64,000 nucleotides of DNA. Source: Enterococcus innesii (GTDB taxonomy: Bacteria > Bacillota > Bacilli > Lactobacillales > Enterococcaceae). The translations under genes and the position numbers were made by a program. Positions 9,697 to 18,887 of this stretch are shown here, in pieces; position 1 is the first letter of the stretch; each line of letters begins with the position of its first letter. Under the pieces are notes generated by a model. That model was given only the letters and a program-made list of their open reading frames with translations. It ran no database searches and had not been told where the DNA came from. Location of the stretch: contig JAHHEN010000001.1 of NCBI GenBank assembly GCA_018982785.1, positions 558,001 through 622,000 on the forward strand, given 5' to 3'.

Positions 9697-10599
9697 TTAT
9701 AAAATCAAACCAATCGCAAAACTCAGCACTTGTACGCATGCTCCGACCGCAAGGATCCGAACGGCACAAATGAAGGTCTCTCTTTTGATTTGTTTTTGCA
9801 TAAATCGTTTTGTCTGTTGCCAGACAAAGGGCGCCGCGAAAAAGGTCAGAACCAGTGACCAAGGCGCAATGTTGAGGGCAACTGAGGCAATGATCGCAAC
9901 AAACGCCAAGACGTTCATCGCGATAAATAATTTCAACGCACGGGCTTTACCAAGGTAATGCACCAGCGTATAGCGCTCATTTTTTTCATCCTCTTCCAGA
10001 TCACAAATGTTGTTTGCCAGCATCAAGTTGGCGATCCATAATGTGTTGGGCAATGAGATCAAGAAAATACTGCCAATCGTGGCAATGTTCCATTCAAAGG
10101 TTTGATAGGCATTGAGATAGACACAGATCAATGAGATCATAAAGCCCATCGTAAAGCCGGAAAAGAACTCGCCTAAAGGCAAACTAGAAAGCGGCCGTGG
10201 ACCAGAGGAATAAAAGATCCCGACTAGGTAACAATACAGCCCCATCCAAAAGAGCGGCCAGCCAACCACCATTGCCAAGGCGATCCCCATGGCGGCGGAA
10301 AGGATGATCATGGAGACCATCAACCAAAAAACCAATTTGACAGACAACTGCTCCCGACCAATAATATTGGTTTTTTCTTTGTAATCATGCCCTTCTGTGG
10401 CATGATGGTAATCGTTGTAGTTATCTAAAATATCCACCGCCATATTGAAAATCAGCATGGCAATGAAATACAATAAGACATAGCCAAGATGAATCGTTTG
10501 ATAATTGTACCAGCTGTAGCAGACACCAATAAAAAATGGCAAAATACTGGCGGTTTTTGCTTTAAATTCGACAAGTTCTAAAAATACAGGTAGCGTCAC
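9697..10599 (-). CDS. menA: 1,4-dihydroxy-2-naphthoate polyprenyltransferase
   Basis: Integral membrane UbiA-family enzyme that prenylates DHNA to demethylmenaquinone. The 300 residues contain several hydrophobic helices and the first Asp-rich prenyl-diphosphate motif VDILDNYNDY, plus a second acidic motif NNICDLEEDEKN. The start is GTG at 10599, eight bases after a strong AGGAGG. It is divergent from a polyprenyl diphosphate synthase gene that would supply its substrate and lies upstream of ndh. No menG methylase is seen here, in line with enterococci that stop at demethylmenaquinone. Confidence 0.9.
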   Translation of the reverse strand: MTLPVFLELVEFKAKTASILPFFIGVCYSWYNYQTIHLGYVLLYFIAMLIFNMAVDILDNYNDYHHATEGHDYKEKTNIIGREQLSVKLVFWLMVSMIILSAAMGIALAMVVGWPLFWMGLYCYLVGIFYSSGPRPLSSLPLGEFFSGFTMGFMISLICVYLNAYQTFEWNIATIGSIFLISLPNTLWIANLMLANNICDLEEDEKNERYTLVHYLGKARALKLFIAMNVLAFVAIIASVALNIAPWSLVLTFFAAPFVWQQTKRFMQKQIKRETFICAVRILAVGACVQVLSFAIGLIL

Positions 10600-10653
10600 A
10601 ACTCCACCTCCTTTAGTGAGTGCATTAAACTAGTCAATCACGCCCCTTTACGC

Positions 10654-10659
10654 TAGAAT
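10654..10659 (+). promoter_or_regulatory. Candidate -10 box of the polyprenyl synthase gene
   Basis: TAGAAT with a poor -35 match (TAGTCA, 10631-10636) at 17-bp spacing sits in the short divergent region between menA and the prenyl synthase gene. Confidence 0.4.
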
Positions 10660-10692
10660 AAGGGCTGAATGACTGTTAGAAAGGGTTATACT

Positions 10693-11673
10693 ATGTTTGA
10701 CTTTTGGATCGATTATCCGACGATCGAACAACGATTGAAAACCGTATGTTCCATCATTGAAGAACACGTTACTGTTCGTAACAAAGAGATACAAGATGTT
10801 TTGATCGACTTTACTTATTCAGGTGGAAAAATGCTGCGGCCAGCGCTCTTTTTTTTGTTTGCTGACTTAGGCGATCCCCATTATAAAAAAACCGACCAAT
10901 TAACAAAAATTGCTGCTTCTCTAGAAATTTTACACATGGCCACTTTGATCCATGACGACATTATTGACGATTCGCCGCTGCGGCGTAGTCAAGTCACTGT
11001 TCAAGCCAAATATGGCAAGGATATCGCGGTCTACACGGGTGATCTTTTGTTCACCCAATTTTTTGAGCTTTTGATCGAAAGTATGAATGGCTCCCCGTTT
11101 TTAAAAACCAACGCACAAGCCATGAAACGGCTCCTTTTAGGTGAACTTGATCAAATGCACACTCGCTACAACATCCATGAATCGATTGACGACTATCTGC
11201 AAAGCATCAACGGCAAAACCGCTGAACTGTTTTGGCTCGCTTGTCTCGAAGGCGCTCATTTTGGCGGCCTCGATACAGAAAACCAAGAACGGGCGGGTGA
11301 GATTGGTCGCAACATCGGGATCGCCTTTCAAGTATTCGACGATATTCTCGACTACACCTCTGATAGCGGCACCTTGAAAAAACCGATTCTAGAAGATTTG
11401 GCGCAAGGGGTCTATACCTTACCGCTGCTATTTGCCAAAGAACAGGCACCTGCAGCATTCGCTCCTTATTTGAATAAAAAAGCAGCACTCTCCTTGGCAG
11501 AAGCCCAAGAAGTTGCGGATCTTGTCGTCCGTTACGGTGGTGTCGAAAAAGCGCGTGCTTTCGCGGTCACCTACACGCAAAAAGCCTTAGACGACATCGA
11601 TCTACTGCCAGAAGCACCTAGCAAAGCCAAAATTCGTTCATTAACTGAACTGCTCTTGCAGCGCAATTACTGA
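10693..11673 (+). CDS. trans-polyprenyl diphosphate synthase (quinone side chain)
   Basis: Builds the long isoprenoid diphosphate used by MenA, probably the HepT/IspB-type catalytic subunit. Both Asp-rich motifs are present: LIHDDIIDDSPLRR and VFDDILDY. The chosen start (MFDFWIDYPTIEQRL) follows GAAAGGG; an ATG 24 bases earlier is also possible. The length is 326 residues, usual for the family. No HepS-like partner is nearby. It is divergent from menA and ends at a terminator shared with cydC. Confidence 0.88.
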   Translation: MFDFWIDYPTIEQRLKTVCSIIEEHVTVRNKEIQDVLIDFTYSGGKMLRPALFFLFADLGDPHYKKTDQLTKIAASLEILHMATLIHDDIIDDSPLRRSQVTVQAKYGKDIAVYTGDLLFTQFFELLIESMNGSPFLKTNAQAMKRLLLGELDQMHTRYNIHESIDDYLQSINGKTAELFWLACLEGAHFGGLDTENQERAGEIGRNIGIAFQVFDDILDYTSDSGTLKKPILEDLAQGVYTLPLLFAKEQAPAAFAPYLNKKAALSLAEAQEVADLVVRYGGVEKARAFAVTYTQKALDDIDLLPEAPSKAKIRSLTELLLQRNY

Positions 11674-11696
11674 GCCATACAGCAATGAGAAGAAAA

Positions 11697-11728
11697 GCGT
11701 CCATCACTGATTGATGGACGCTCTTTTT
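11697..11728. terminator. Bidirectional terminator between the prenyl synthase and cydC genes
   Basis: AGCGTCCATCA and TGATGGACGCT pair across a 4-base loop and are followed by CTTTTTT. It lies between two convergent genes. Confidence 0.88.
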
Positions 11729-13485
11729 TATCGTCGTCCTTGGTCAATGGCCAATAAGTGTTGAAAATGTTTATTTTCTGCTGCCAATTCGGCAGGTGTT
11801 CCGCTCATGGTCAACTGACCATCTTCAATAAAAAGCACACGATCCATCATCGAAATTCCTTGCAAGTGGTGGGTGATCCAAATGATCGTTTTGTTCTCCA
11901 ACACTTTGAAAAAGGTTTCGAGCACGCCTTGTTCCGTGATTGGGTCTAAGCCGACGGTTGGCTCATCCAATAAGATGATCGGAGTGTCTTTTAGCAAGAT
12001 CCGCGCCAATGCCAAACGATGCCGTTCCCCGCCGGAAAAACGCAAGCCGGCTTCATCCACCATCGTCGCCAAGCCGTTAGGCAAAGCTGCCACCATTTCT
12101 TTCAACCCGACTTGCTCCAGTACGCGCCAGACTTCTTCTTCCGAAGCCGACTCATTGCCTAGCCGAATATTATTCAAGACGGTCGTATGGAAAAGATAGG
12201 GACTTTGATTGATGACACCGATCAAGTCACTGATCGACTCATTCAATGCCGTCACTGGCACGTCATTTAAGGTGATCGACCCTTGCGTCGGTTGCAGATC
12301 GCCTCGCAACAAGGAGGCAAAGGTACTTTTCCCAGAACCGCTGCGACCAAGGATCGCTAGTTTTTGATGCGCAGGAATCGTTAGATCCAACCCATGAAGC
12401 ACTTCTTTGCCTTCAGGATACTGAAAATGCAAGTCCTTGACTGTGATCGACACGAGGCCCGTCACTTCAGGTACTGACGGTTGCTCCATGGAGACTTGGC
12501 GATTTTCTTCTGGCAATGCATTGAAGCGATCGATGGAGTCTTTGTAGCGATTGGTTTCTTGAGCAGCAGACGGTAATGGCGCAAATGCATCAACTAAAGG
12601 AAAGACACACAGGACAAAGGCAGCGATCCAGTTGGCTGCTCCTCCGTGGTTACCTGGAAAGCGAATGCTGGTCCAAAGTAGCAATGCGACAGCGATCACC
12701 CCAAAGATGCTTTGTAAAAGAAAATCACGCCGGCGATCAAAGGACAGCATCTGTTCATCCACCGCTCGCAACTGCGTTTCCAGTTCCTTATGGGCAGCCA
12801 CGTACTCGCTGCCTCTTTGAGAGAAGACCCAATCAGAAACCCCTAATACATTATCCGTCAGTGTCGTATACAAGTTGTTTTTCATGTGTTTTTGCTTTTC
12901 TTGCCGCGCGCCATTGATGATCACCGACCAAAGTGGCAAGACAAAGACGATGATCCCTAATAGCAGCAGCATCACCAAAGCAAACCACCAAGAAAAATAG
13001 CCGAGTCCAATGATTAAGAACGCATACAAGATCCAAGCGATCACAGTAGGAAAGATCGTCCGCAAATACAGGTTTTGAATATGGTTGATATCTTCTGCCA
13101 ATAAGCCCAAGATATCCCCTGTGCGATGCGCTTGCTTAAAGAAGATCGCATCTTTTTCTACTACGTTGTACAGTTTCAATCGTAAATTAGAAGTCATGCG
13201 CAAGACCCAGCTATGACTGGTCAACCGTTCCAAATAGCGAAAAACTGGACGGCCGATCCCAAACGCTCGGGTCAGTACGATGGGGATGTAAACCAATAGA
13301 ATGTTTTCTGGGATCGATGCCGAGCGGCTGATCAGGTACCCAGAATTAAACATCAGTGCCCCACCACAGAAAAAGGTCAAGAAGCCTAGGAATAAGGCCA
13401 GCGCCAAAACGTTTTTGTATTTTGACAAGAAAGGCTTGACCCACGTATCAGTTTTCAATGAGCGCAATAAGCCGATTTTATTCAA
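11728..13485 (-). CDS. cydC: CydC subunit of the CydDC thiol/heme ABC transporter
   Basis: One half of a heterodimeric ABC transporter needed to assemble cytochrome bd; in E. coli it exports cysteine and glutathione and binds heme. The 585 residues have an N-terminal six-helix domain and a C-terminal ATPase with Walker A GRSGSGKST, signature FSGGERHRL and Walker B IILLDEPT. The N-terminal half resembles E. coli CydC. Bacillus literature calls the fourth gene of cydABCD CydD, so names can be swapped. Its start overlaps the end of the preceding gene by 8 bp. Confidence 0.88.
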   Translation of the reverse strand: MNKIGLLRSLKTDTWVKPFLSKYKNVLALALFLGFLTFFCGGALMFNSGYLISRSASIPENILLVYIPIVLTRAFGIGRPVFRYLERLTSHSWVLRMTSNLRLKLYNVVEKDAIFFKQAHRTGDILGLLAEDINHIQNLYLRTIFPTVIAWILYAFLIIGLGYFSWWFALVMLLLLGIIVFVLPLWSVIINGARQEKQKHMKNNLYTTLTDNVLGVSDWVFSQRGSEYVAAHKELETQLRAVDEQMLSFDRRRDFLLQSIFGVIAVALLLWTSIRFPGNHGGAANWIAAFVLCVFPLVDAFAPLPSAAQETNRYKDSIDRFNALPEENRQVSMEQPSVPEVTGLVSITVKDLHFQYPEGKEVLHGLDLTIPAHQKLAILGRSGSGKSTFASLLRGDLQPTQGSITLNDVPVTALNESISDLIGVINQSPYLFHTTVLNNIRLGNESASEEEVWRVLEQVGLKEMVAALPNGLATMVDEAGLRFSGGERHRLALARILLKDTPIILLDEPTVGLDPITEQGVLETFFKVLENKTIIWITHHLQGISMMDRVLFIEDGQLTMSGTPAELAAENKHFQHLLAIDQGRR

Positions 13486-15199
13486 GCTGTTCCCTCCTCA
13501 TTCCATTGACTAGTTCTGTAAAAGCACCTTGCTTTTGCTGCAGTTGTGCCAAGGTTCCTTGTTCCACGATTCTTCCTTGATCCATCACGATGATTTCATC
13601 CATTTCTTCCATCCAGTGCAAGCGATGGGTTGCAAAAAAGACTAACCGGTTTTCCATCAGCGGCAGCATCCGTTCCTTTAAGGCCACTTCGGTTTCAATA
13701 TCCAAATGAGCCGTTGGTTCATCAAACAAAAGAATCTTTCGTTGCTGGTCTAAAAAGGCACGGGCTAACGCGATCCGTTGGGCTTGTCCGCCACTTAGAT
13801 GCCGTTCCCCTTCTCCTAACATCGTGTCCAACCCTTGTGGCAGCTCCGCCAAAAGCTCAGTCAAGCCTGCCACTTCAATGGCTTTCAGTACGGCTTCTTT
13901 GGTAGCTGTCGGCTGATAAAACGCGACATTTTCCTGCAAGGTCAACCGATAGATATAAGGATTTTGCGGAATATAGATCAGCTGTTCTTGCCAGCTTGCT
14001 TGGCGAAAGGCCGTGGTTTTGGCCCCTCCAAGAGAGATCTCGCCACTGTCTGGCACGAGAAAGCCACTCAAAGTATTGATCAAGGTAGACTTGCCAGAAC
14101 CGCTCAGACCGATGATCCCGATCTTTTTGAAGCCAGTCACGTTCAAGTTGATATCCGTCAAAGCCGCTTTTTCCTCGTAGGAAAACGCCAGCTGATCGAT
14201 CGTTAACTGAGCGTCTTCCTGCCAACGAGGCACCGTTACTGCCGGTACTTGGGCTTCGGGCTGATGCAAGATCTCCGTCACCGCAGTCATCGCATTTTTC
14301 CCGTCTAAGGTTGCATGGTAATCACTGGAAAAGTCGCGGATCGGCAAGAAGTATTCTGGTGCTAAAATCAAGATGGTTAACGCTGGAAACAGCAAGATCC
14401 CTTCATTGATCAGCCGCAAGCCTAGCAAGACTGCCACGACGGCAATCGATAAGGTCGTGAAAAAGTCTAAGGCGAAGGTCGATAAAATACCGACTTTTAA
14501 TGAAGCCATCGTCGCTTTCCGAAACCGTTCGCTGGAAGCAAAGATACTTTTGCCATATTTTTTACTGACCCCAAACAATTTCAGCGTGTCGATCCCCCGC
14601 AGGGAGTCGATGAAATGATTGGACAGTAATTGAAAGGTCCGGTATTGTTTTTCCGCTTTGCTTTGGGCGGCATAGCCCAAGATGATCATAAAAATGATGA
14701 TCAAGGGGAACACCAACAGCAAGACCAAGCCGGATTCCCAATCCAGATAAAAAACGAGTGCCAAAATGACCCAAGGAATGATCGACATATTCATGATTTT
14801 GGCAAGAATCAATTTCAAGTAGTTTTCGACTTGATTGATCCCTTCCAAGACCATCGTTGTTACATTTCCCGTCCCTTGTTGTTGTGCGATCTGAGGACCG
14901 ACCCGAAACAATTTCTCCAACAATTGATCCCGCAGATCGGCGGCTTGCTGGTAACTGTAATCATCGAGTCTTTTGGAACGGAAATAGATAACGGCTTGTC
15001 GGGCGATAAACGAACAAAAGAACAGCAGAATCCAGCCCCACTGTTCCTCTAATGGTCGTCCTTCCCATAAGCCAGTGATGGCACGTGCCAATCCATACGC
15101 CTGCCCAATAATGAAGAGCGCCTGCAGGAACGAAAGTCCCGCAAGCAGCCCTAAAAGTTGTTTCATTCCTGGGAGCTTCATGATTTGTTTATCAATCAT
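13478..15199 (-). CDS. cydD: CydD subunit of the CydDC thiol/heme ABC transporter
   Basis: Partner of the CydC half-transporter. The 573 residues have the membrane domain first, then an ATPase with Walker A GLSGSGKST, signature LSGGQAQRIALARAF and Walker B ILLFDEPT. The first ATG at 15199 overlaps the cydB stop codon (ATGA), so translation is coupled. Similarity to E. coli CydD in the N-terminal half decides the name; in Bacillus nomenclature this gene is cydC. Confidence 0.88.
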   Translation of the reverse strand: MIDKQIMKLPGMKQLLGLLAGLSFLQALFIIGQAYGLARAITGLWEGRPLEEQWGWILLFFCSFIARQAVIYFRSKRLDDYSYQQAADLRDQLLEKLFRVGPQIAQQQGTGNVTTMVLEGINQVENYLKLILAKIMNMSIIPWVILALVFYLDWESGLVLLLVFPLIIIFMIILGYAAQSKAEKQYRTFQLLSNHFIDSLRGIDTLKLFGVSKKYGKSIFASSERFRKATMASLKVGILSTFALDFFTTLSIAVVAVLLGLRLINEGILLFPALTILILAPEYFLPIRDFSSDYHATLDGKNAMTAVTEILHQPEAQVPAVTVPRWQEDAQLTIDQLAFSYEEKAALTDINLNVTGFKKIGIIGLSGSGKSTLINTLSGFLVPDSGEISLGGAKTTAFRQASWQEQLIYIPQNPYIYRLTLQENVAFYQPTATKEAVLKAIEVAGLTELLAELPQGLDTMLGEGERHLSGGQAQRIALARAFLDQQRKILLFDEPTAHLDIETEVALKERMLPLMENRLVFFATHRLHWMEEMDEIIVMDQGRIVEQGTLAQLQQKQGAFTELVNGMRREQLE

Positions 15200-16215
15200 T
15201 TATACCCCTCCAACGCCTCCGTATGACTGATCCGCTTACGGAAGATATAGTAACTCCAAGCCGTATAGGCCAAGACGAAAGGCAAGATCGTCAGTGAAAG
15301 ATAACTCATGATCTTCAATGTGTAGCGGCTTGAAGACGCATCAGCGATCAACAGGTCATAGCTTGAATCGATCGAACTGATCAAGACTCTTGGGAATAAC
15401 CCTGTGAAGATCAATGCTACCAAAGCGATCAACGTCAAGCCGCTCGCAATGAAAGCCATCATTTCTTTGCCTTTAAAGACGCCGATATTTGCAATCAGTG
15501 TCAGTACAACGATCACAAGCAACAAACCAAGCGTTGTCGCAAAATGATTCTCAAAGAAATCCGTTTGGAAGTAAAGCATCACAGCAAAGACGATTAAGCC
15601 TGCATATAGGATGCCATAAAAAATACTTGCATAGTTGCGTGCCCGTGCCCGAATCGGACCTTCCGTTTTCAAAGCGATATAGTTTAATCCGTGCAAGTAG
15701 CACAACAAGGTCAACGCGATCCCGCCAACGATTGAAAAGGGATTGACGTAATCCGTAAAGGTTGCCGTCATGTTGCCATCTTCACCCAAAGGCATTCCTT
15801 GGATCATGCTGACAAACATCAGACCGAAGAAAAACGGTACGATCGTACTGCCGATCGTCAACGTCCAGTTCCAAATGTTTTTGTGTTCTTTCGGGAAGTT
15901 CGCTCGAAACTCAAAGGAGACACCACGAATGATCAACCCGACTAAGATCAATAACAAAATCAAATAAAACCCGCTGAACAAAGAAGCATACCAGTATGGA
16001 AACGAGGCGAACATCGCTCCGCCAGCGGTCAATAGCCACACTTCATTGCCATCCCAGACAGGCCCGATCGTTTTAACGATCTGGTCTTTTTCCTCCTCAT
16101 TGTGAGCCAATGTCTGCACAGACATCCCCACACCAAAGTCAAACCCTTCTAAGAAGAAGAATCCGGAAAATAAAAGCCCAATCAACGTGAACCATAGTAA
16201 TTGCAGACCGGTCAT
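15196..16215 (-). CDS. cydB: Cytochrome bd ubiquinol/menaquinol oxidase subunit II
   Basis: Subunit II of the bd-type quinol oxidase, 339 residues, with multiple transmembrane helices and the conserved N-terminal GFDFGVGM and GPVWDGNEVWL motifs. It overlaps cydA by four bases (ATGA) and the transporter gene cydD by four, so cydABDC is one tightly coupled operon. Confidence 0.95.
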   Translation of the reverse strand: MTGLQLLWFTLIGLLFSGFFFLEGFDFGVGMSVQTLAHNEEEKDQIVKTIGPVWDGNEVWLLTAGGAMFASFPYWYASLFSGFYLILLLILVGLIIRGVSFEFRANFPKEHKNIWNWTLTIGSTIVPFFFGLMFVSMIQGMPLGEDGNMTATFTDYVNPFSIVGGIALTLLCYLHGLNYIALKTEGPIRARARNYASIFYGILYAGLIVFAVMLYFQTDFFENHFATTLGLLLVIVVLTLIANIGVFKGKEMMAFIASGLTLIALVALIFTGLFPRVLISSIDSSYDLLIADASSSRYTLKIMSYLSLTILPFVLAYTAWSYYIFRKRISHTEALEGYK

Positions 16216-17645
16216 CCTTCAAACGCCTCCTTATCAAATGGGTCTTCGTACCCTTCTTGGTTGTCTCCTTGGCTGATTTCGCCGAAGGCTTCTTTTTCAG
16301 GTCCATGATCCATTTCCCGTTTCACCAGATAGACCATCGTTCCGCCTAAGCCAGAGAACAAGAGGAAGTAAACGATGTTTGAGATCAAGAGTGAGGTCAC
16401 GGAAACGTTTGGTGACACACTATCTTCGATCGTAAACAAGCCGTAAACCGTCCATGGGTAACGTCCTAACTCCGTGATCAACCAACCAGCTGTATTGGCA
16501 ATAAATGGGGTGAACAAAGTGATCGCCACTACCCAAAGCAGCCAGCGTTTTTCAAAGAGCCACGGTTTCTTCTTACGCGTAAAATACAACAACCCCAGAC
16601 CAGAAACCAACAGCATCAAAGCACCAAAACCAGCCATGATCCGGAAGCTCCAAAAGAGTGTGTTGACCGGCGGGTAGTAATTACGGTCGCCGTAGGTTTC
16701 AATCAATTGCTGATTGACCGTATCCATCCCATCGATTGAGCCGAAGGGTTCATTGAAGGCTAAGATACTCAACATATATGGAATCGAAATACCGAAGACT
16801 TGGTGATGCTCCGCTTCATTCGCCCAAGCAACGACAGTCCAAGCCGCAGGACTCCCGGTATCTTCATAAGTTCCTTCCATTGCGGCAAATTTCATTGGTT
16901 GTTCTTCAACCAAGTATTTCATTTGTTCATCCCCGGCTAGCAAGACGGTGAATGAACCGAACAATGCCACCGCAAAACCGATCCGCATTGATTTTTTGAA
17001 GAAATCGCGGTCAATGTCTTTGTCTTTCTTCAATAGACGAAAGGCTGATAAACCAGCAACAATGATTCCGCCCATCGTGATGGCTGCGGTGATCACGTGT
17101 AAAAACTCATACCACACTTGTGGATTTGCCAATAATGCACCGAAGTCAGTCATTTCTGCCCGGCCATTGTTCAAGGTATACCCCACCGGATGCTGCATAA
17201 AACTATTGGCAGCTAAGATCCAAAAGGCCGATAGCATCGAACCAAGCGTCACCAACCAGAAAAAGGTGGCGTGCAGCTTGGGACTGACCCGATCCCATGT
17301 AAAGATCCACAGTCCTAAGAACGTCGATTCTAAGAAGAACGCCAACAAAGCCTCCAAAGCCAAGGGCGCACCAAAAATATCCCCGACAAAACGAGAATAG
17401 TCTGACCAGTTCATCCCAAATTGAAATTCTTGAATGATCCCTGTCACGACCCCGACAGCAAAACTCAATAGAAAAATATTTCCCCAAAACTTCGTCATCC
17501 GGCGATATTTTTCATCTTTTTTGATCACATAAAGTGTCTCCATAATTGCAACGACGACACCAGTTCCGATCGAAAACGGTACAAAGAAAAAGTGAAAAAT
17601 CGTCGTCATCGCAAACTGGATTCGCGCTAGTGTCACAATATCCAT
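16212..17645 (-). CDS. cydA: Cytochrome bd quinol oxidase subunit I
   Basis: Heme-bearing subunit that oxidises quinol and reduces oxygen. The 477 residues begin MDIVTLARIQFAMTTIFHFF with the heme-ligand His18, and include the conserved FLHVITAAITMG histidine region and GRYPWTVYGL. The ATG follows AGGAGG. It is the first gene of cydABDC. Enterococci generally need external heme for this enzyme; no heme biosynthesis gene is seen here. Confidence 0.95.
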   Translation of the reverse strand: MDIVTLARIQFAMTTIFHFFFVPFSIGTGVVVAIMETLYVIKKDEKYRRMTKFWGNIFLLSFAVGVVTGIIQEFQFGMNWSDYSRFVGDIFGAPLALEALLAFFLESTFLGLWIFTWDRVSPKLHATFFWLVTLGSMLSAFWILAANSFMQHPVGYTLNNGRAEMTDFGALLANPQVWYEFLHVITAAITMGGIIVAGLSAFRLLKKDKDIDRDFFKKSMRIGFAVALFGSFTVLLAGDEQMKYLVEEQPMKFAAMEGTYEDTGSPAAWTVVAWANEAEHHQVFGISIPYMLSILAFNEPFGSIDGMDTVNQQLIETYGDRNYYPPVNTLFWSFRIMAGFGALMLLVSGLGLLYFTRKKKPWLFEKRWLLWVVAITLFTPFIANTAGWLITELGRYPWTVYGLFTIEDSVSPNVSVTSLLISNIVYFLLFSGLGGTMVYLVKREMDHGPEKEAFGEISQGDNQEGYEDPFDKEAFEG

Positions 17646-17726
17646 CCTACATCCTCCTATTTCATAAAAAAGTGCATTAAAATAATTCTAAAGAAAGAAA
17701 AATTCCAACTTCGAATATACTCCTCT

Positions 17727-17766
17727 AATCAGTAAAAAAGAAGCAAATTGCTTGCATTTACTGATT
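17727..17766. promoter_or_regulatory. Two-part inverted repeat upstream of cydA
   Basis: AATCAGTAAA (17727-17736) and TTTACTGATT (17757-17766) flank a second dyad, AAGCAA-A-TTGCTT (17741-17753). It sits between the Rgg gene and cydA, both on the minus strand. It could terminate rgg, or act as an operator for the cyd operon. It does not match the Rex box that controls cyd genes in related bacteria. Confidence 0.5.
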
Positions 17767-17827
17767 TTTAATCACTTCCTCTCCGATTCTTAAACATAAG
17801 GCGCTTTCATCAGCGGGATATAGCTTT

Positions 17828-18792
17828 TTAAGGCTCTTCCCAACCGTAACGCGTTCCCTCAGAAAGCAAAGGATCACTCAATAAAATTCCCGGGAAATCC
17901 TCCTTTAAAACAAACGTACTTAATGACTGATACATGGAAAACGTGGTCTTCATCCCTAATCTTTCCAATTGATCTAACGTTTGTTGCATTAAATCCGCCG
18001 CTTGTTCCTTATTTTGTTTTAATAGACATGTCCAGCCTTCAAAAAACGGCATAAAGACCGCTTGTTCAATGTGCTCTTTTTCATAAACATGATCTCGCCA
18101 TAAATGGAAGGTTTTTTCCGCATAATCCGCCTCATCAAAAACAGCAAAGACGGAAAACACCGTCTCAAAGGTGTTGTATAGAATATCTTTGTTGCCGGGG
18201 ATTTTTGCAAAGCGCTCACTCTTTTTGATGGCGATCGTCAAGCAGCGCCAAAGCAAAGTTGGCTCCATCGAAACTGCTATTCGGGCAAATAGCCGCAGCT
18301 CATAAACACCCCATGTATCGGTATTCAGCAAATAATGCTTGGCAGAGTCCAGACAATAATTGTGTTTTGGGTACGCCTCCTGGACAGGCACCCCTCTAAA
18401 AAATTCCTCCTTCATTAAGTAATCAAAACGGATCAGTTGCAAGAAGTGGTCCAGCTCCAAGGAGTAATGCTGTTGAAAATACGCTGTCAGCTTTTGAGCA
18501 TTCTGTTTCAGTTTAGGTACTTCATCAATGGATTCGATCCCCATCGAACGGATGTAGTCAACCATTAGCTTTTGAGCCTCCGAATGATGCTCCCCGTATG
18601 CAGCAGCTGAAATTCGGCAAAACTCACTTCTAGTTTATCTAGCAAACGATGAAATCGTTCGCAGGAAATCGTCGTTTTGCCATTTTCAAATTGCGATAAC
18701 AAAGACATCGACAATTGTTCATCCACTAATTCCTTCAACAGCAAGCCTTTGCTTTTGCGAAGCTCTTTCACTGTCGCACCATAATTGTTCAT
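17828..18792 (-). CDS. Rgg/GadR/MutR-family regulator, interrupted by a one-base frameshift
   Basis: Probable peptide-responsive or stand-alone transcription regulator. The first frame (18792-18565, 75 residues) is an XRE-type helix-turn-helix (MNNYGATVKELRKSKGLLLK). The second (18565-17828, 245 residues) is the helical C-terminal Rgg domain. They meet at TAATG; one extra base (for example CTTAATGG) would fuse them into about 321 residues, the normal Rgg size. Natural splitting with coupled translation is a less likely alternative. It is divergent from an ABC exporter operon that it may control. No short peptide gene was recognised beside it. Confidence 0.7.
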
Positions 18793-18806
18793 TTTTTCAC
18801 CTTCTT

Positions 18807-18822
18807 TTTCAATATATTGAAA
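18807..18822. promoter_or_regulatory. 16-bp palindrome between rgg and the ABC exporter
   Basis: TTTCAATATATTGAAA is a perfect inverted repeat 15 bp upstream of the rgg start and 65 bp upstream of the exporter gene. It is well placed to be an operator for the Rgg-type regulator controlling both directions. Confidence 0.45.
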
Positions 18823-18887
18823 TAAGCAGTTGCTTTTCCCAAAGATCCTTTATAGTTGAATTATCTTATAGAAACGAGGGAAAAGCT

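Noticed and set aside
17727-17766. Rex-binding site for cydABDC
   Set aside because: The dyad does not match the TTGTGAAATATTTCACAA-type Rex box, so only an unspecified inverted repeat is reported.
18565-18792. Stand-alone 75-residue HTH repressor gene
   Set aside because: The adjoining frame is the missing C-terminal half of an Rgg protein and one base joins them, matching the error pattern elsewhere in the window.
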